From assembly GCF_004770765.1 (NCBI RefSeq), contig NZ_RQFK01000023.1:124001-188000 (forward strand): a DNA stretch of 64,000 nt, given 5' to 3'. Of the stretch, positions 53,970 to 62,334 are shown in pieces (position 1 is the first letter of the stretch; each line of letters starts with the position of its first letter). Origin of the DNA: Leptospira noumeaensis (GTDB lineage: Bacteria; Spirochaetota; Leptospiria; Leptospirales; Leptospiraceae). Position numbers and translations under genes: made by a program. Below the pieces are notes generated by a model. It did not search any database. It was not told the origin of the DNA and was given only the letters and a program-made list of their open reading frames with translations.

Positions 53970-55478
53970 ATGAATCAAAAACTGAATTTTCTAATATTAT
54001 TAACACTTTTATCTTTAACAATCATTGGTTGCCCTGGCGGTGGTGGAGGGGGCGGGGGAGCTGCATTTGCTTTGTTAGGTATGGGCGGTGGTGGCGGAGG
54101 TGACGTCCCAGCTCCCAAATTAGAAATCGTCTACAATGGCATTAGCAGAGAAAGCGGTGCCACGCTTGATTTAGGATCTGAACCCATTAACACACCAGAT
54201 GGTAAAACAGGAACGATAACCATCAAAAATACTGGAACTGCTTCGATTACATTACCAGGATCTCCTAATATTGTAGCCCTTTCCGGAACGGATGCTTCAC
54301 AATTTACAGTGACCCAACCAAGCACCTCGACATTAGCGGCGGGAGCGTCGGTTACATTTACATTAAATTTCAAACCGACTACCACTGGATTAAAAACTGC
54401 TACAATTAAAATTCAATCGAGTGATGCTGCTGTTGGTTCTTTCCAAATGAATTTAACAGGAACAGGTGGAGCAGGTGCTTTTCGTCTAGATGTCTCCGTT
54501 TCTGCGACTCAAATATCGTCTAATGGAAGTTACGCTATGGGTTCAGTTGAAGAACAATCCGTGGGAACTCCTGTTACGTTTACTGTCCGAAATACCGGAA
54601 GTTTTGTAGTAAACTTTGATTCACCAGCAGTTACATCTTCAAACGCAAGATTTGTTCTAAGCCAAGCAAGTTTTACTGGGACACTTGCCATTGGACAGAG
54701 TAAAACGTTTACCATTGGATTCTCTCCCTTGGTCGCGGGAGCTGAGGAGTCAAATATTGCGATTCTCTACGATGGTTCGGCAAGTTTCTTATATAAGGTC
54801 ACTGCGACTGCAACAGTGAAACCTGTGCCTACAATTGCAATATCTCATAACTCTAGCAGTTTTACAACTGGCGGTTCTATTCCCAATTTTGGCGTAGTCT
54901 GGCCTCCTGAAGTTGCCGGAGCAAAAACGGTTACTATAACTAATAGTGGAACTGCCACTATGACAGGGATTTCCATCTCTAAATTAGGAACAGATCCTGG
55001 TCAATTTTCAGTCAGTGCTTTTTCCGCAGGAACTAGTCTAGCACCAGGAGCCTCAGGAACTTTTACCATTCAATTTGTACCAACTCTACATGGTGAAAAA
55101 AACGCAATTGTAAGAGTACAAACTGCAAATGGAAGTAATGGAAGTGCTTCTTCTTCCGATTTGGCTGTTGTGGGAACAGGAAGAACCGGGGTAGATGTTT
55201 TAGTCACCTGGTCTGCAACGAATGAAAAAGCAGTCAATGATACTGATGGTGGCTATAATGTATGTTACAGCAAAACCTCAAACTTTACTGCCGTACCCAT
55301 TGCAAATTCTATTTTTTGTGCCGCTGTGCCAAATGCGGGAGGAAATACTCCGACCTCTAAAACGATTTCTGTTCCATCCTATGGAACATGGTATTTCAAA
55401 GTGTATTCATATGGTAAATATAACACAACTGGTGGATTACCTTCAACGCAAGTGTCCGTAGTAGTTCCACAATCTTAA
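53970..55478 (+). CDS. Lipoprotein with repeated choice-of-anchor-D / ASH-type immunoglobulin-like domains
   Basis: 502 residues from ATG 53970 (an ATG 15 nt earlier is possible). Lipobox TIIGC, then two glycine runs (G8 and G6) forming a flexible tether. Three similar domains of about 110 residues follow, each with a TxTIxNTGTAxxTxxG entry, a xFxxxxxxxxLAxGxSxxFTxxFxP middle and an exit strand, the pattern of choice-of-anchor-D/HYDIN-like domains. A final about 95-residue part (VTWSATNEKAVNDTDGGYNV) is fibronectin-III-like with two Cys. Surface adhesion or a scaffold for the next gene's protease is plausible. Stop is 8 nt from the protease start. Confidence 0.78.
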   Translation: MNQKLNFLILLTLLSLTIIGCPGGGGGGGGAAFALLGMGGGGGGDVPAPKLEIVYNGISRESGATLDLGSEPINTPDGKTGTITIKNTGTASITLPGSPNIVALSGTDASQFTVTQPSTSTLAAGASVTFTLNFKPTTTGLKTATIKIQSSDAAVGSFQMNLTGTGGAGAFRLDVSVSATQISSNGSYAMGSVEEQSVGTPVTFTVRNTGSFVVNFDSPAVTSSNARFVLSQASFTGTLAIGQSKTFTIGFSPLVAGAEESNIAILYDGSASFLYKVTATATVKPVPTIAISHNSSSFTTGGSIPNFGVVWPPEVAGAKTVTITNSGTATMTGISISKLGTDPGQFSVSAFSAGTSLAPGASGTFTIQFVPTLHGEKNAIVRVQTANGSNGSASSSDLAVVGTGRTGVDVLVTWSATNEKAVNDTDGGYNVCYSKTSNFTAVPIANSIFCAAVPNAGGNTPTSKTISVPSYGTWYFKVYSYGKYNTTGGLPSTQVSVVVPQS

Positions 55479-55486
55479 TAAGGTAT

Positions 55487-57496
55487 ATGATGATGAAAAA
55501 TAACAAACATTTGATTCCAAAATGTGTATCTCTTGTAGTGGCGGTTTTCGCGATTACAAATATTCTTGTTTCCGAGCCTATCTGGGAACCATACCGGAAA
55601 AGTTTAGAAGCGACAGTCGATTCTTCAAATTTGAGCAATCAAAAAAAACCTTTATTTGTTCCTAATGAAATTGTAATTAAATTCAAAAAACAGATTCCGA
55701 ATTCGGAACTATCCACACAAACCTCTCGTTTGGGTTTCAGACCAGGAATCAAGAATGAAAGGGGACATTTTGTCACAGGTAAAATTATGGATGGCGAGTC
55801 CGTTGAAACTGCTGTGGCTCGTGCGAAAAATGATCCAAATGTAGAATATGCTGAGCCAAAATATCTTTATTATAAATATGCCAGCGCACCAAACGATCCA
55901 GGATTTGGGAATTTATGGGCCTTAAACAATAATGCGCAAGCGATTCCGTCTCCAAGTTACTCTCCAAGTCAAGGAACCAGTGGTAAAGATATGAATGTGT
56001 TAGGTGCTTGGGATGTAACTACCTCTTGTTCCAATACGATCATTGCTGTTCTTGATACAGGTGTGACTTACACCCACGAAGACCTTGTAGGAAATATGTG
56101 GAATGGAGCAAGCTGTGTTGACCATGATAACAATGCAATAGGTGGTGGTTGTCCTAATCATGGATGGGACTATGCAGGTTCCGATAATGATCCAAAAGAT
56201 GAAGATGGTCATGGCACCCACGTTTCTGCAACTATTGGAGCAGTTGGAAATAACAACAAAGGAATTTCAGGAGTCTGCCAAAGTGCTAAGATAATGGCGG
56301 TTCGAGTGTTAGGTCTCCAAGGCGGAACTAACGATGCTATTGCACAAGGCATTCGATTTGCTGTTAATAATGGAGCTAAAGTCATTAATATGAGTTTAGG
56401 TGGCCCTGCCTTTTCACAAACCATGTTAGATGCCATCGAATACGCTCGTATCAATGATGTATTGATCGTTGCTGCGGCAGGAAATTCAAATTTAAATCTA
56501 AATATACTCAATAATGATTCTTACCCTTGCGAATACGATAAGGATAATATACTTTGTATTGCAGCGGTTGATCAAAACTTTAATAGAGCCACTTTCTCTA
56601 ATTACAATTCCCATAATACTGCTGCAAGTCGTACGGTAGATTTTGGTGCTCCAGGAACAAACATTTACAGCGGGTATGGTAATGAAGTTTCGTACAATGA
56701 AAATTCAACTAGTTATGCTGGCTGGCAGATTTCAACAACCACGGGAAGTGCATGGCTTAATACAAGTTGCTTAACCTCTAATTATAAAATGCTTACAAAT
56801 CCAAACTGTACTTTGCCGAATTATTTATTTAATAATTCGGCTGTATCTGTTTCGAATCTTAGCGCTAACACAAATAGTATAGTATATAGGAATTTTACAA
56901 TCCCGAGTGGGTCAACAAGAGTTACTCTTTCGCATTATGTTGTGAATTATGGAAATCGCTGGACAAGCAGCATTTGTTACGACTTTATGCAAGTTCGATA
57001 TTCTTCAAATACTGGTGTTCCCACAACTACATTGCAGTTATATGATAGCAATTATGGCGCAATGAAAACTGATCTATGTAACGATGGGCAATATATTTTT
57101 GAGAGCCACCCTGATGATACATTAATTCTAACGAACTGTATTGGCGGCGGTACAAACTGCACTGTAGGATACCGAATGTCAACGGATGGTTCTGGTAATT
57201 ACCCTGGTGGATTTGTTACTGACGTTTATCTTTCCGCTTGGGCACCTTCAAACACTGCTTATTCAAATCTTAACGGAACATCTATGGCTGCGCCAAATGT
57301 CTCTGGAGTGGCAGCACTGATCAGATCTTATAATGGTACAACTTTTACTTACCAAGATGTGATCACAAAGCTTATTGAAGGTGGAGTGGCAGCAACAGAT
57401 ATTAGTACAATCACAAGATATGGAAAAACCATCAATGCTAATGCTTCTATCAAACATCTCAAACAAGTCACTGGAGTTACCGCTGCTTTACAATAA
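55487..57496 (+). CDS. Secreted subtilisin-family (S8) serine protease with propeptide and large internal insertion
   Basis: 669 residues. Signal peptide to about residue 29, then a fervidolysin-type propeptide (about 57-130: FVPNEIVIKFKK...DPNVEYAEPKYLYYKYA). The triad is intact: Asp190 (AVLDTGVTYTHEDL), His245 (DGHGTHVSATIG), Ser599 (NGTSMAAPNVSG), with the oxyanion Asn in VAAAGNSN. Between DFGAPGTNIYSGYG (about 385-398) and the Ser motif lie about 195 residues instead of the usual 15-25, with Cys-containing, Asn/Thr-rich, jelly-roll-like sequence. AAGG ribosome site; three ATG in a row. Overlaps the propeptide-like gene by about 60 nt. Confidence 0.92.
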   Translation: MMMKNNKHLIPKCVSLVVAVFAITNILVSEPIWEPYRKSLEATVDSSNLSNQKKPLFVPNEIVIKFKKQIPNSELSTQTSRLGFRPGIKNERGHFVTGKIMDGESVETAVARAKNDPNVEYAEPKYLYYKYASAPNDPGFGNLWALNNNAQAIPSPSYSPSQGTSGKDMNVLGAWDVTTSCSNTIIAVLDTGVTYTHEDLVGNMWNGASCVDHDNNAIGGGCPNHGWDYAGSDNDPKDEDGHGTHVSATIGAVGNNNKGISGVCQSAKIMAVRVLGLQGGTNDAIAQGIRFAVNNGAKVINMSLGGPAFSQTMLDAIEYARINDVLIVAAAGNSNLNLNILNNDSYPCEYDKDNILCIAAVDQNFNRATFSNYNSHNTAASRTVDFGAPGTNIYSGYGNEVSYNENSTSYAGWQISTTTGSAWLNTSCLTSNYKMLTNPNCTLPNYLFNNSAVSVSNLSANTNSIVYRNFTIPSGSTRVTLSHYVVNYGNRWTSSICYDFMQVRYSSNTGVPTTTLQLYDSNYGAMKTDLCNDGQYIFESHPDDTLILTNCIGGGTNCTVGYRMSTDGSGNYPGGFVTDVYLSAWAPSNTAYSNLNGTSMAAPNVSGVAALIRSYNGTTFTYQDVITKLIEGGVAATDISTITRYGKTINANASIKHLKQVTGVTAALQ

Positions 57497-57848
57497 AACT
57501 GTTGTTTGCAGCATCCTGGTCGCAGCCTTAACCACAGGCTGCACCTTATTTGGCGAACCAAAACAAAACCAACCAATGAGACCTATTCAGCAAGATAAAC
57601 CGATGTTTAAAGAAGGCGAATATCTCTTTACAACGGAAGAGGGGGTTACAACGGATGAACTGCGGACTCTATTTGATGAATTTGGAATCATCAAATTGGA
57701 TTCAATGATTGTTCGAGACAGAAGTTATCATTTGATTCTCAACAATGATCCAGGACTTTCAATCATTGAAAAAAAGGCAAAAAAGTTTGGCAAAATTCGA
57801 TACATTGAAAGAAACCAAATCATGCATAAATACAACTCAAATCGATAA
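57435..57848 (+). CDS. Lipoprotein resembling a stand-alone subtilase propeptide
   Basis: 137 residues if started at ATG 57435 (GGAA 9 nt upstream); the start is uncertain because the hydrophobic segment and lipobox (LVAALTTGC) come late. After a short Pro/Gln linker, KEGEYLFTTEEGVTTDELRT...IRYIERNQIMHKYN follows the same order as the protease's own propeptide (NEIVIKFKKQIPNSELSTQ...VEYAEPKYLYYKYA). An inhibitor or folding helper for the upstream subtilase, held on a membrane, fits both similarity and overlap. No protease domain is present. Confidence 0.65.
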   Translation: MLMLLSNISNKSLELPLLYNKTVVCSILVAALTTGCTLFGEPKQNQPMRPIQQDKPMFKEGEYLFTTEEGVTTDELRTLFDEFGIIKLDSMIVRDRSYHLILNNDPGLSIIEKKAKKFGKIRYIERNQIMHKYNSNR

Positions 57849-57916
57849 GTATTTATCGATCATAAATCAGGTAAAAAAACCGAAACTAAAACCTACTCTC
57901 ATCTGTCTAACGGACA

Positions 57917-58195
57917 GTGCGTCCCCTTGTAGTTTCTATAATCTTTCCTGTTCTTTTTTTATCTCAATGTTCCAAAACCAGCTCTTCTTACGAAGCTTGC
58001 GAGAGAGCCGATTTAGATTATCTGGCTTGTTCTCTTGTGGTGTACCAGTCGTATACTTATTGCGCAGAGTCTGCCTCTGGTGTCTCGGGTTCTTCCGACA
58101 CAAAAGCAGCAGCCAAATTCCAATGTGACGCCGAACGACTGGTAGGTTCTTATTTATGCGAAGACATCAAGAAAAAAACCTGCGGAACTAAATGA
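57917..58195 (+). CDS. Small Cys-rich lipoprotein
   Basis: 92 residues, GTG start (MRPLVVSIIFPVLFLSQC, Cys 18 as lipid acceptor). The mature 74 residues contain six Cys (EACERADLDYLAC...YTYCAESA...FQCDAE...LCEDIKKKTC), suggesting three disulphides. No family recognised. Sits 68 nt after the propeptide-like gene in the secreted cluster. Confidence 0.6.
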   Translation: MRPLVVSIIFPVLFLSQCSKTSSSYEACERADLDYLACSLVVYQSYTYCAESASGVSGSSDTKAAAKFQCDAERLVGSYLCEDIKKKTCGTK

Positions 58196-58271
58196 ACTTA
58201 CATATGGCACAAGGTAGCAACTTTAAATTTCGTAGTTCCATAAACCATCATTGTAGTGAAAATCATACCTC

Positions 58272-58502
58272 ATGCGTGTCGAAACTTTCAGATATTGCGT
58301 TAGGGTTTCCCCTGATTTTTATTGCATGATAGCAACTTATATTGCCGGACTTGATAGCCAATGTGCTTCTGACGTAAACAAACCTTCTTCTAGCAGTACA
58401 AGCACCTACAAAGCACTAGTTGCCGATGGAACCAATCGTATTACTTGTGCATCAGCCAATTGTACCAACAACATTTGGAAACTGGTTTGTGTGGAACAAT
58501 AA
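58272..58502 (+). CDS. Small Cys-rich ORF, possibly a lipoprotein fragment
   Basis: 76 residues with six Cys (FRYCVRV, FYCMIA, SQCASD, ITCASANC, LVCVEQ). It lacks a signal peptide in frame, although a signal-like stretch (SKLSDIALGFPLIF) occurs in an adjacent frame from GTG 58276, so one base change in the T5 run would produce a lipobox-like IFYC. That would parallel the frameshift at 59362. Could be a decayed or switched-off gene; weak support. Confidence 0.35.
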   Translation: MRVETFRYCVRVSPDFYCMIATYIAGLDSQCASDVNKPSSSSTSTYKALVADGTNRITCASANCTNNIWKLVCVEQ

Positions 58503-58761
58503 AGATTATTAGAACTTTAAATAGTAAGTTTGGTCTGGAACGTTTCAAAAGAACATACTTACGATGGAATTCTGTGATTCCATTTCGAAAAAAATGTGTA
58601 ACCCATGTGAGTGATCTAAAGTGTTACCGATGTGCCTTTCTATACAATAAAGCCCCGCTTCTAATGTGACATAAGATCAATTATGGGAAGTAACATATTG
58701 CTTCATAATTCATAGTATTCCAAATCAAAATAATTTACCAAGAAACAGCCGCCGGATGGAT

Positions 58762-58866
58762 GCGCCTCGCAAATTGGATCTATGATCGATCATCTTTGCC
58801 GAAAAGCGATCCCGCTCTACGCTCCAATCTTTCGCGATGCGAAAGGATTTCCGCTACGATCGGTGG
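58762..58866 (-). repeat. Structured intergenic repeat, copy C (inverted)
   Basis: On the minus strand: GCCACCGATCGTAGCGG, AAATCC, hairpin CTTTCGC-ATC-GCGAAAG, GATTGGAGCG, TAGAGCGGGATCGC, a variable loop with ATGATCGATCAT, then TTTGCGAGGCGC. The core matches copy A at nearly every base over about 55 nt, while the variable loop is unrelated. The left hairpin loop differs (ATC for AAA) but the stem is kept. An 85-codon frame across it is probably not a gene. Confidence 0.8.
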
Positions 58867-58873
58867 CAAAATG

Positions 58874-58918
58874 GTATCGGATGATACGCATCTTTTAAAT
58901 CATTTTATCATCCGATAC
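58874..58918. repeat. 13-bp perfect inverted repeat beside repeat copy C
   Basis: GTATCGGATGATA (58874-58886) and TATCATCCGATAC (58906-58918), 19-nt loop. It sits at the position where copy A has a weaker CCAAAT/ATTTGG hairpin, so it may be the outer hairpin of the same element. Between 58503 and 59010 nothing else is seen. Confidence 0.6.
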
Positions 58919-59010
58919 TTTATCTTTGAAGGGAACTTTCGCCCATTTCCAATGAATTCATCAATAGAAAATGGATTCAATTTCCCTTACCAGTTTTTAC
59001 AACCTAACAA

Positions 59011-59428
59011 TTAAATACAAGTGATGGTAGATGTACCGATTTGGCAGTTTACCGATTGTTTTTCAATGCTAAAAGAAAATGAAGAAGAACAAATAGATAT
59101 GCTATTATTACTAGTGTATGCCCTGACAGAATACTGTGTATTTGAGGGAAACCCAGGTAGATAAGTGTTTCGAAGCCCAGTACTACTGAATTGGGTAGTG
59201 GATGCTGCCGTTCCTTCACAATTAGCAGCAGTATATACTGCGACTGTATAATTCGTTGCATTACTCAGTGCTCCTGTTGAAGCAGCAATGTTAATATTAC
59301 CTTTCACAGTAGAATTTACTAGCAGATAAGAACAAACAACATCTTCAGCGCATGCAGTTTCTTTTTTTCTCACAATTTAGAAACAAAACTAACGCACCTA
59401 CGACAAACAAAACTTTAATTATTTTCAT
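59011..59428 (-). pseudogene. Frameshifted lipoprotein gene (A7 tract): pseudogene or phase-variable
   Basis: ATG 59428, with AAGGG 6 nt upstream, starts a lipoprotein signal peptide MKIIKVLFVVGALVLFLNC, but this frame stops at 59345. The main open frame (to 59011) joins if one A is removed from the A7 run on the minus strand (T7 at 59362-59368), giving ...LNCEKKETACAEDVVC. The mature part is about 115 residues, Ser/Thr/Asn-rich, fibronectin-III-like (NATNYTVAVYTAANCEGTAA, NTQYSVRAYT), with several Cys. Slipped-strand switching, a fixed mutation, or an indel error in the sequence would all look like this. Confidence 0.7.
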
Positions 59429-60034
59429 ATAACCCTTAAACTATTTAAATTTGATTGCTTCAAAATCTACACGCAGTCTAACTCGGCAAAGATATAATCA
59501 GCAAACTTTGATTATCTTAATATTATGATATTTGTATAGCCAATGAAATTAAAAATTTAGCTTCACAAATATTGTGCACTTTTTAAATGTTTTTTATAAA
59601 AAATAAATGAAGATGCAATAATTGAAATGTAGCGCTTGTTATTACTTTATAAATTTATAATATTTTTTCCTGCTGTTTGCAATAAAAATGGTAATTACTC
59701 ATTCTGCTTGTGACCAACAATCGGCTGTTACCTTCTCGGCTTGGGTTTATACTATCCCAGATTTAGTTGGGGCTTGGCTTATCTGCCAATGAGTTACTTT
59801 GGTTCGGTGGTCTTCAAAAAGAAAGTTTAGAATTTACAAGTGGATTGAGAGAAGAATCCAGGTGCAAAACACGAACAAATGGGAAGAAAAAATGCGGGAT
59901 CCGGAGACTGGGTTGAAAGATTGGGAAAATTCTGTTAGGTGTGGTTTTGGGAAAGAAAGCCCACAAGGCCCACCTCCACCACCCAATCAGGGCGGGGGCT
60001 CATTCGGGGGCAATGCGACATAGTTAAATTATGC
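59429..60034. other. Region without a confident gene, about 600 nt
   Basis: 59429-59690 is very AT-rich with no feature seen. From about 59690 the composition becomes GC-richer. Two plus-strand frames cross it: 34 codons from ATG 59690 and 74 codons at 59799-60023, ending GPPPPPNQGGG. The latter overlies an inverted CCCACC...GGGCGGGGG stretch and may be a decayed gene or repeat rather than a protein. Confidence 0.4.
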
Positions 60035-60580
60035 TTATTTCTTTCCGCTATCGGCAACTCGCTTTTGGATCACTTCGTTTAGCACTTCGACAAGTTCTTG
60101 GAATTCGTCACCTTTCCGAATGCGAATGGTTTCAATGGGTTCGCCAGATGCCATCCTTTGTAAGGAACGTTTGATACTGAAAACAGGGCCTGCCATTTTA
60201 TGAGATTTAAAAACAGAAAACACTGTTATCAAAAGTAAATACAATACGGAAAGTGTGACCACTGCATCAAATTGAATGGTATACATATTCAATTGGTGGT
60301 CATAGTTAGGAAGGTAAATTTCGCGAGGTACAAATTTCTCTTTTGCTTCGCCAGGTGCTGCATCTTCATTTTCCACTTTCCAAAACACAGTTTGTGCATC
60401 TTGGCGGAGTCGAAATACAGCGCCACCATCGTATTTAGATTGGTTCAACCAATAAAGAAAACCTAAAGTCACTAGAACTCCAGAGATAAACAAAAGAGAA
60501 TAATGGGCTAAAAATTTTAACTGGAATTCTTTATCGATGAGATAGTGAAATCGGAAGGTCTTTTTATGATTTTGCGGCAT
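60035..60580 (-). CDS. Two-helix membrane protein with HAMP domain
   Basis: 181 residues from ATG 60580 (MPQNHKKTFRFHYLIDKEFQ), with AAGGAT upstream of the frame. Helix 1 (FLAHYSLLFISGVLVTLGFL), a 70-residue extracytoplasmic loop, helix 2 (AVVTLSVLYLLLITVFSVF), then a HAMP-like region (MAGPVFSIKRSLQRMASGEP...IRIRKGDEFQELVEVLNEVI) that ends the chain. With no kinase or methyl-accepting domain, it may relay signals to another protein. Downstream of the ECF sigma-FecR pair. Confidence 0.75.
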   Translation of the reverse strand: MPQNHKKTFRFHYLIDKEFQLKFLAHYSLLFISGVLVTLGFLYWLNQSKYDGGAVFRLRQDAQTVFWKVENEDAAPGEAKEKFVPREIYLPNYDHQLNMYTIQFDAVVTLSVLYLLLITVFSVFKSHKMAGPVFSIKRSLQRMASGEPIETIRIRKGDEFQELVEVLNEVIQKRVADSGKK

Positions 60581-60660
60581 AGTATCCTTTAAGGTACCCA
60601 AAGGCGGGCTTCGGGTAGAGCCTCTCAGAAAAAGACAAAATTGTCAAAAACTTATAAAAA

Positions 60661-61707
60661 TTAACGGATTTTTTCTGTTTCTAATATCTTTTGGATCGGG
60701 ATTTCGATAAGCCCTTCCAATCCTTGGAAGTGGAGATGTGTCTCTGATTGTCCAAGGATCACTCCTCGGTATTCGGTTCCATCTTCCAATCGTACAAGTT
60801 CTAATCTTGCATGTTCTTCGTACAATTTGGACTCACGAGCAAGAACAGTTTGTGTTTGAAAGGCTTTGAGTTCCTTTTCCTCTTTCAAATTTACCGGTGA
60901 GGCAGTGGCTGCCACCGGCTCCCCTAGTTTGACAACCGTTTGTTGTTTTGCAGATAGGACTAAGTCTCCTACGGCAACCGAACCTTCTCGCACAGCAACC
61001 ACCTCAGTGGTGCCATCAAATTGAACACTAAAGACTGTTCCTCTAACTTGCGTAAGATGTTCGCCAGCTTGGACAACAAATTGGCTGTCCTTCGATAGTT
61101 TCGAAACAGAGGCAAATAACTTCCCCTTTTTAACCGAAAACTTTTGTGATTGGGCTTCATTTGTTTTTTCGATTAAGTCCATAACCACTTCTGAATTCGG
61201 TGTGATTCGCATCCAGGATCCTGTTTCAAAATCCAAATCAATCTGTGCAGATCCTTCGGTGATGACAACATCACCCGAGGCCAATTGATAACTTTTGACG
61301 AGTGGAACTGGATGGGAACTTCCTTGGGGAAGGACAGAAACCTTCCCTTTAACCGACGAAACGATAACTTTTAAAGGAGAGCTAATTTCCTTCGAAGATT
61401 TAGCGGCAGATACAATTGCTAGATCGGATCCATTTGTTTGTGAGGAATTTGGATTTAGTAAAAAAACAAAAAATAGTGTAGCCGCAAGCGAGAGAACCGA
61501 TCCCCCCACAATAGCAAGGCCCAAAGGTTTACGGAAAAAAGAAACTACATTGGAATTGGAAACTGACTTAGGATTGTATTCGAATTGGATATTTCGTTTG
61601 GAGACAACTTCCCAAGAGGGAAATTCTCTGGACTCAGTCACCTTGGATGGTTTCCGTAAGAGTTCTTCCCATTTAGCGATTGTATGTTGCTTATCAAATT
61701 CGTTCAT
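60661..61707 (-). CDS. FecR-domain protein, likely membrane anti-sigma factor
   Basis: 348 residues from ATG 61707 (MNEFDKQHTIAKWEELL), 4 nt after the sigma gene. A short cytoplasmic part (1-75) without a clear zinc motif, one membrane helix (LGLAIVGGSVLSLAATLFFV), then a periplasmic FecR domain (VKGKVSVLPQG, VITEGSAQIDLDF, LTQVRGTVFSVQFDGTTEVV). A C-terminal part (LVRLEDGTEYRGVILGQSET) looks like an added small barrel. It would hold the ECF factor at the membrane until signalled. No TonB receptor is encoded nearby, unlike classical Fec systems. Confidence 0.85.
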   Translation of the reverse strand: MNEFDKQHTIAKWEELLRKPSKVTESREFPSWEVVSKRNIQFEYNPKSVSNSNVVSFFRKPLGLAIVGGSVLSLAATLFFVFLLNPNSSQTNGSDLAIVSAAKSSKEISSPLKVIVSSVKGKVSVLPQGSSHPVPLVKSYQLASGDVVITEGSAQIDLDFETGSWMRITPNSEVVMDLIEKTNEAQSQKFSVKKGKLFASVSKLSKDSQFVVQAGEHLTQVRGTVFSVQFDGTTEVVAVREGSVAVGDLVLSAKQQTVVKLGEPVAATASPVNLKEEKELKAFQTQTVLARESKLYEEHARLELVRLEDGTEYRGVILGQSETHLHFQGLEGLIEIPIQKILETEKIR

Positions 61708-61711
61708 AGAT

Positions 61712-62230
61712 TTAATCCGGTACCAGATTCTCTCTCTTAGCAATGGCTAACACCTTCTCGGTGGCCCTAATGACCAAACGAGATGCCGTAGAAACCGAAA
61801 CACCCAGAACTTCAGCGATTTGCACCAGCTGAAATCCTTCCACATTTTTCAGTAACAAAGCAGAACGTTCCTCTTCCGACAACTCCACCAGAAAAGAATA
61901 GAGCCTGTCTTCTAAGTCCTGATATTCTGCTTTAGTTTCCAATTTGGGATTGTGACTATGAAATTCGATTTCATCAGAAACAATCTCTCTTGTGGTAGAA
62001 AACTTTTTAGCATAATTAATCGACAAATTGCGAGCAATCGTATATAAAACCATGACGGACTTCTCTTCCGAGAGACCGGCATTGCCGTAGTGCTTATGGA
62101 AACTTAAGAAGCTGTCTTGCATCAAATCCATCGCCGTGTCCGCATTTTGAGTGTACTTGTAGAGGAAGTCATAAATACGTTTATGACTTCTTTCATAAAT
62201 TTGACTCATAGAGACAGCTTTGTCTGACAC
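61712..62230 (-). CDS. ECF-type RNA polymerase sigma factor
   Basis: 172 residues from GTG 62230 (an ATG at 62209 is possible). Region 2 (YERSHKRIYDFLYKYTQNADTAMDLMQDSFLSF) and region 4 (LSEEERSALLLKNVEGFQL, VSVSTASRLVIRATEKVL) are clear. Followed by its FecR partner with a 4-nt gap, then a HAMP protein: a three-gene signalling operon. Targets unknown. Confidence 0.93.
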   Translation of the reverse strand: MSDKAVSMSQIYERSHKRIYDFLYKYTQNADTAMDLMQDSFLSFHKHYGNAGLSEEKSVMVLYTIARNLSINYAKKFSTTREIVSDEIEFHSHNPKLETKAEYQDLEDRLYSFLVELSEEERSALLLKNVEGFQLVQIAEVLGVSVSTASRLVIRATEKVLAIAKRENLVPD

Positions 62231-62334
62231 AATCTTGTATGTGTTGGTAAAACCGAGTCTCTGACAAGTAAAATCCCGTTCTTCTCTATAAAAGTAAACA
62301 ACCGGGATAGGTCAGATTCTCATGGAAACCAAGA

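Noticed and set aside
58760..59014. 84-codon ORF over repeat copy C
   Set aside because: Made of the inverted repeat element and the adjacent 13-bp palindrome; no coding character.
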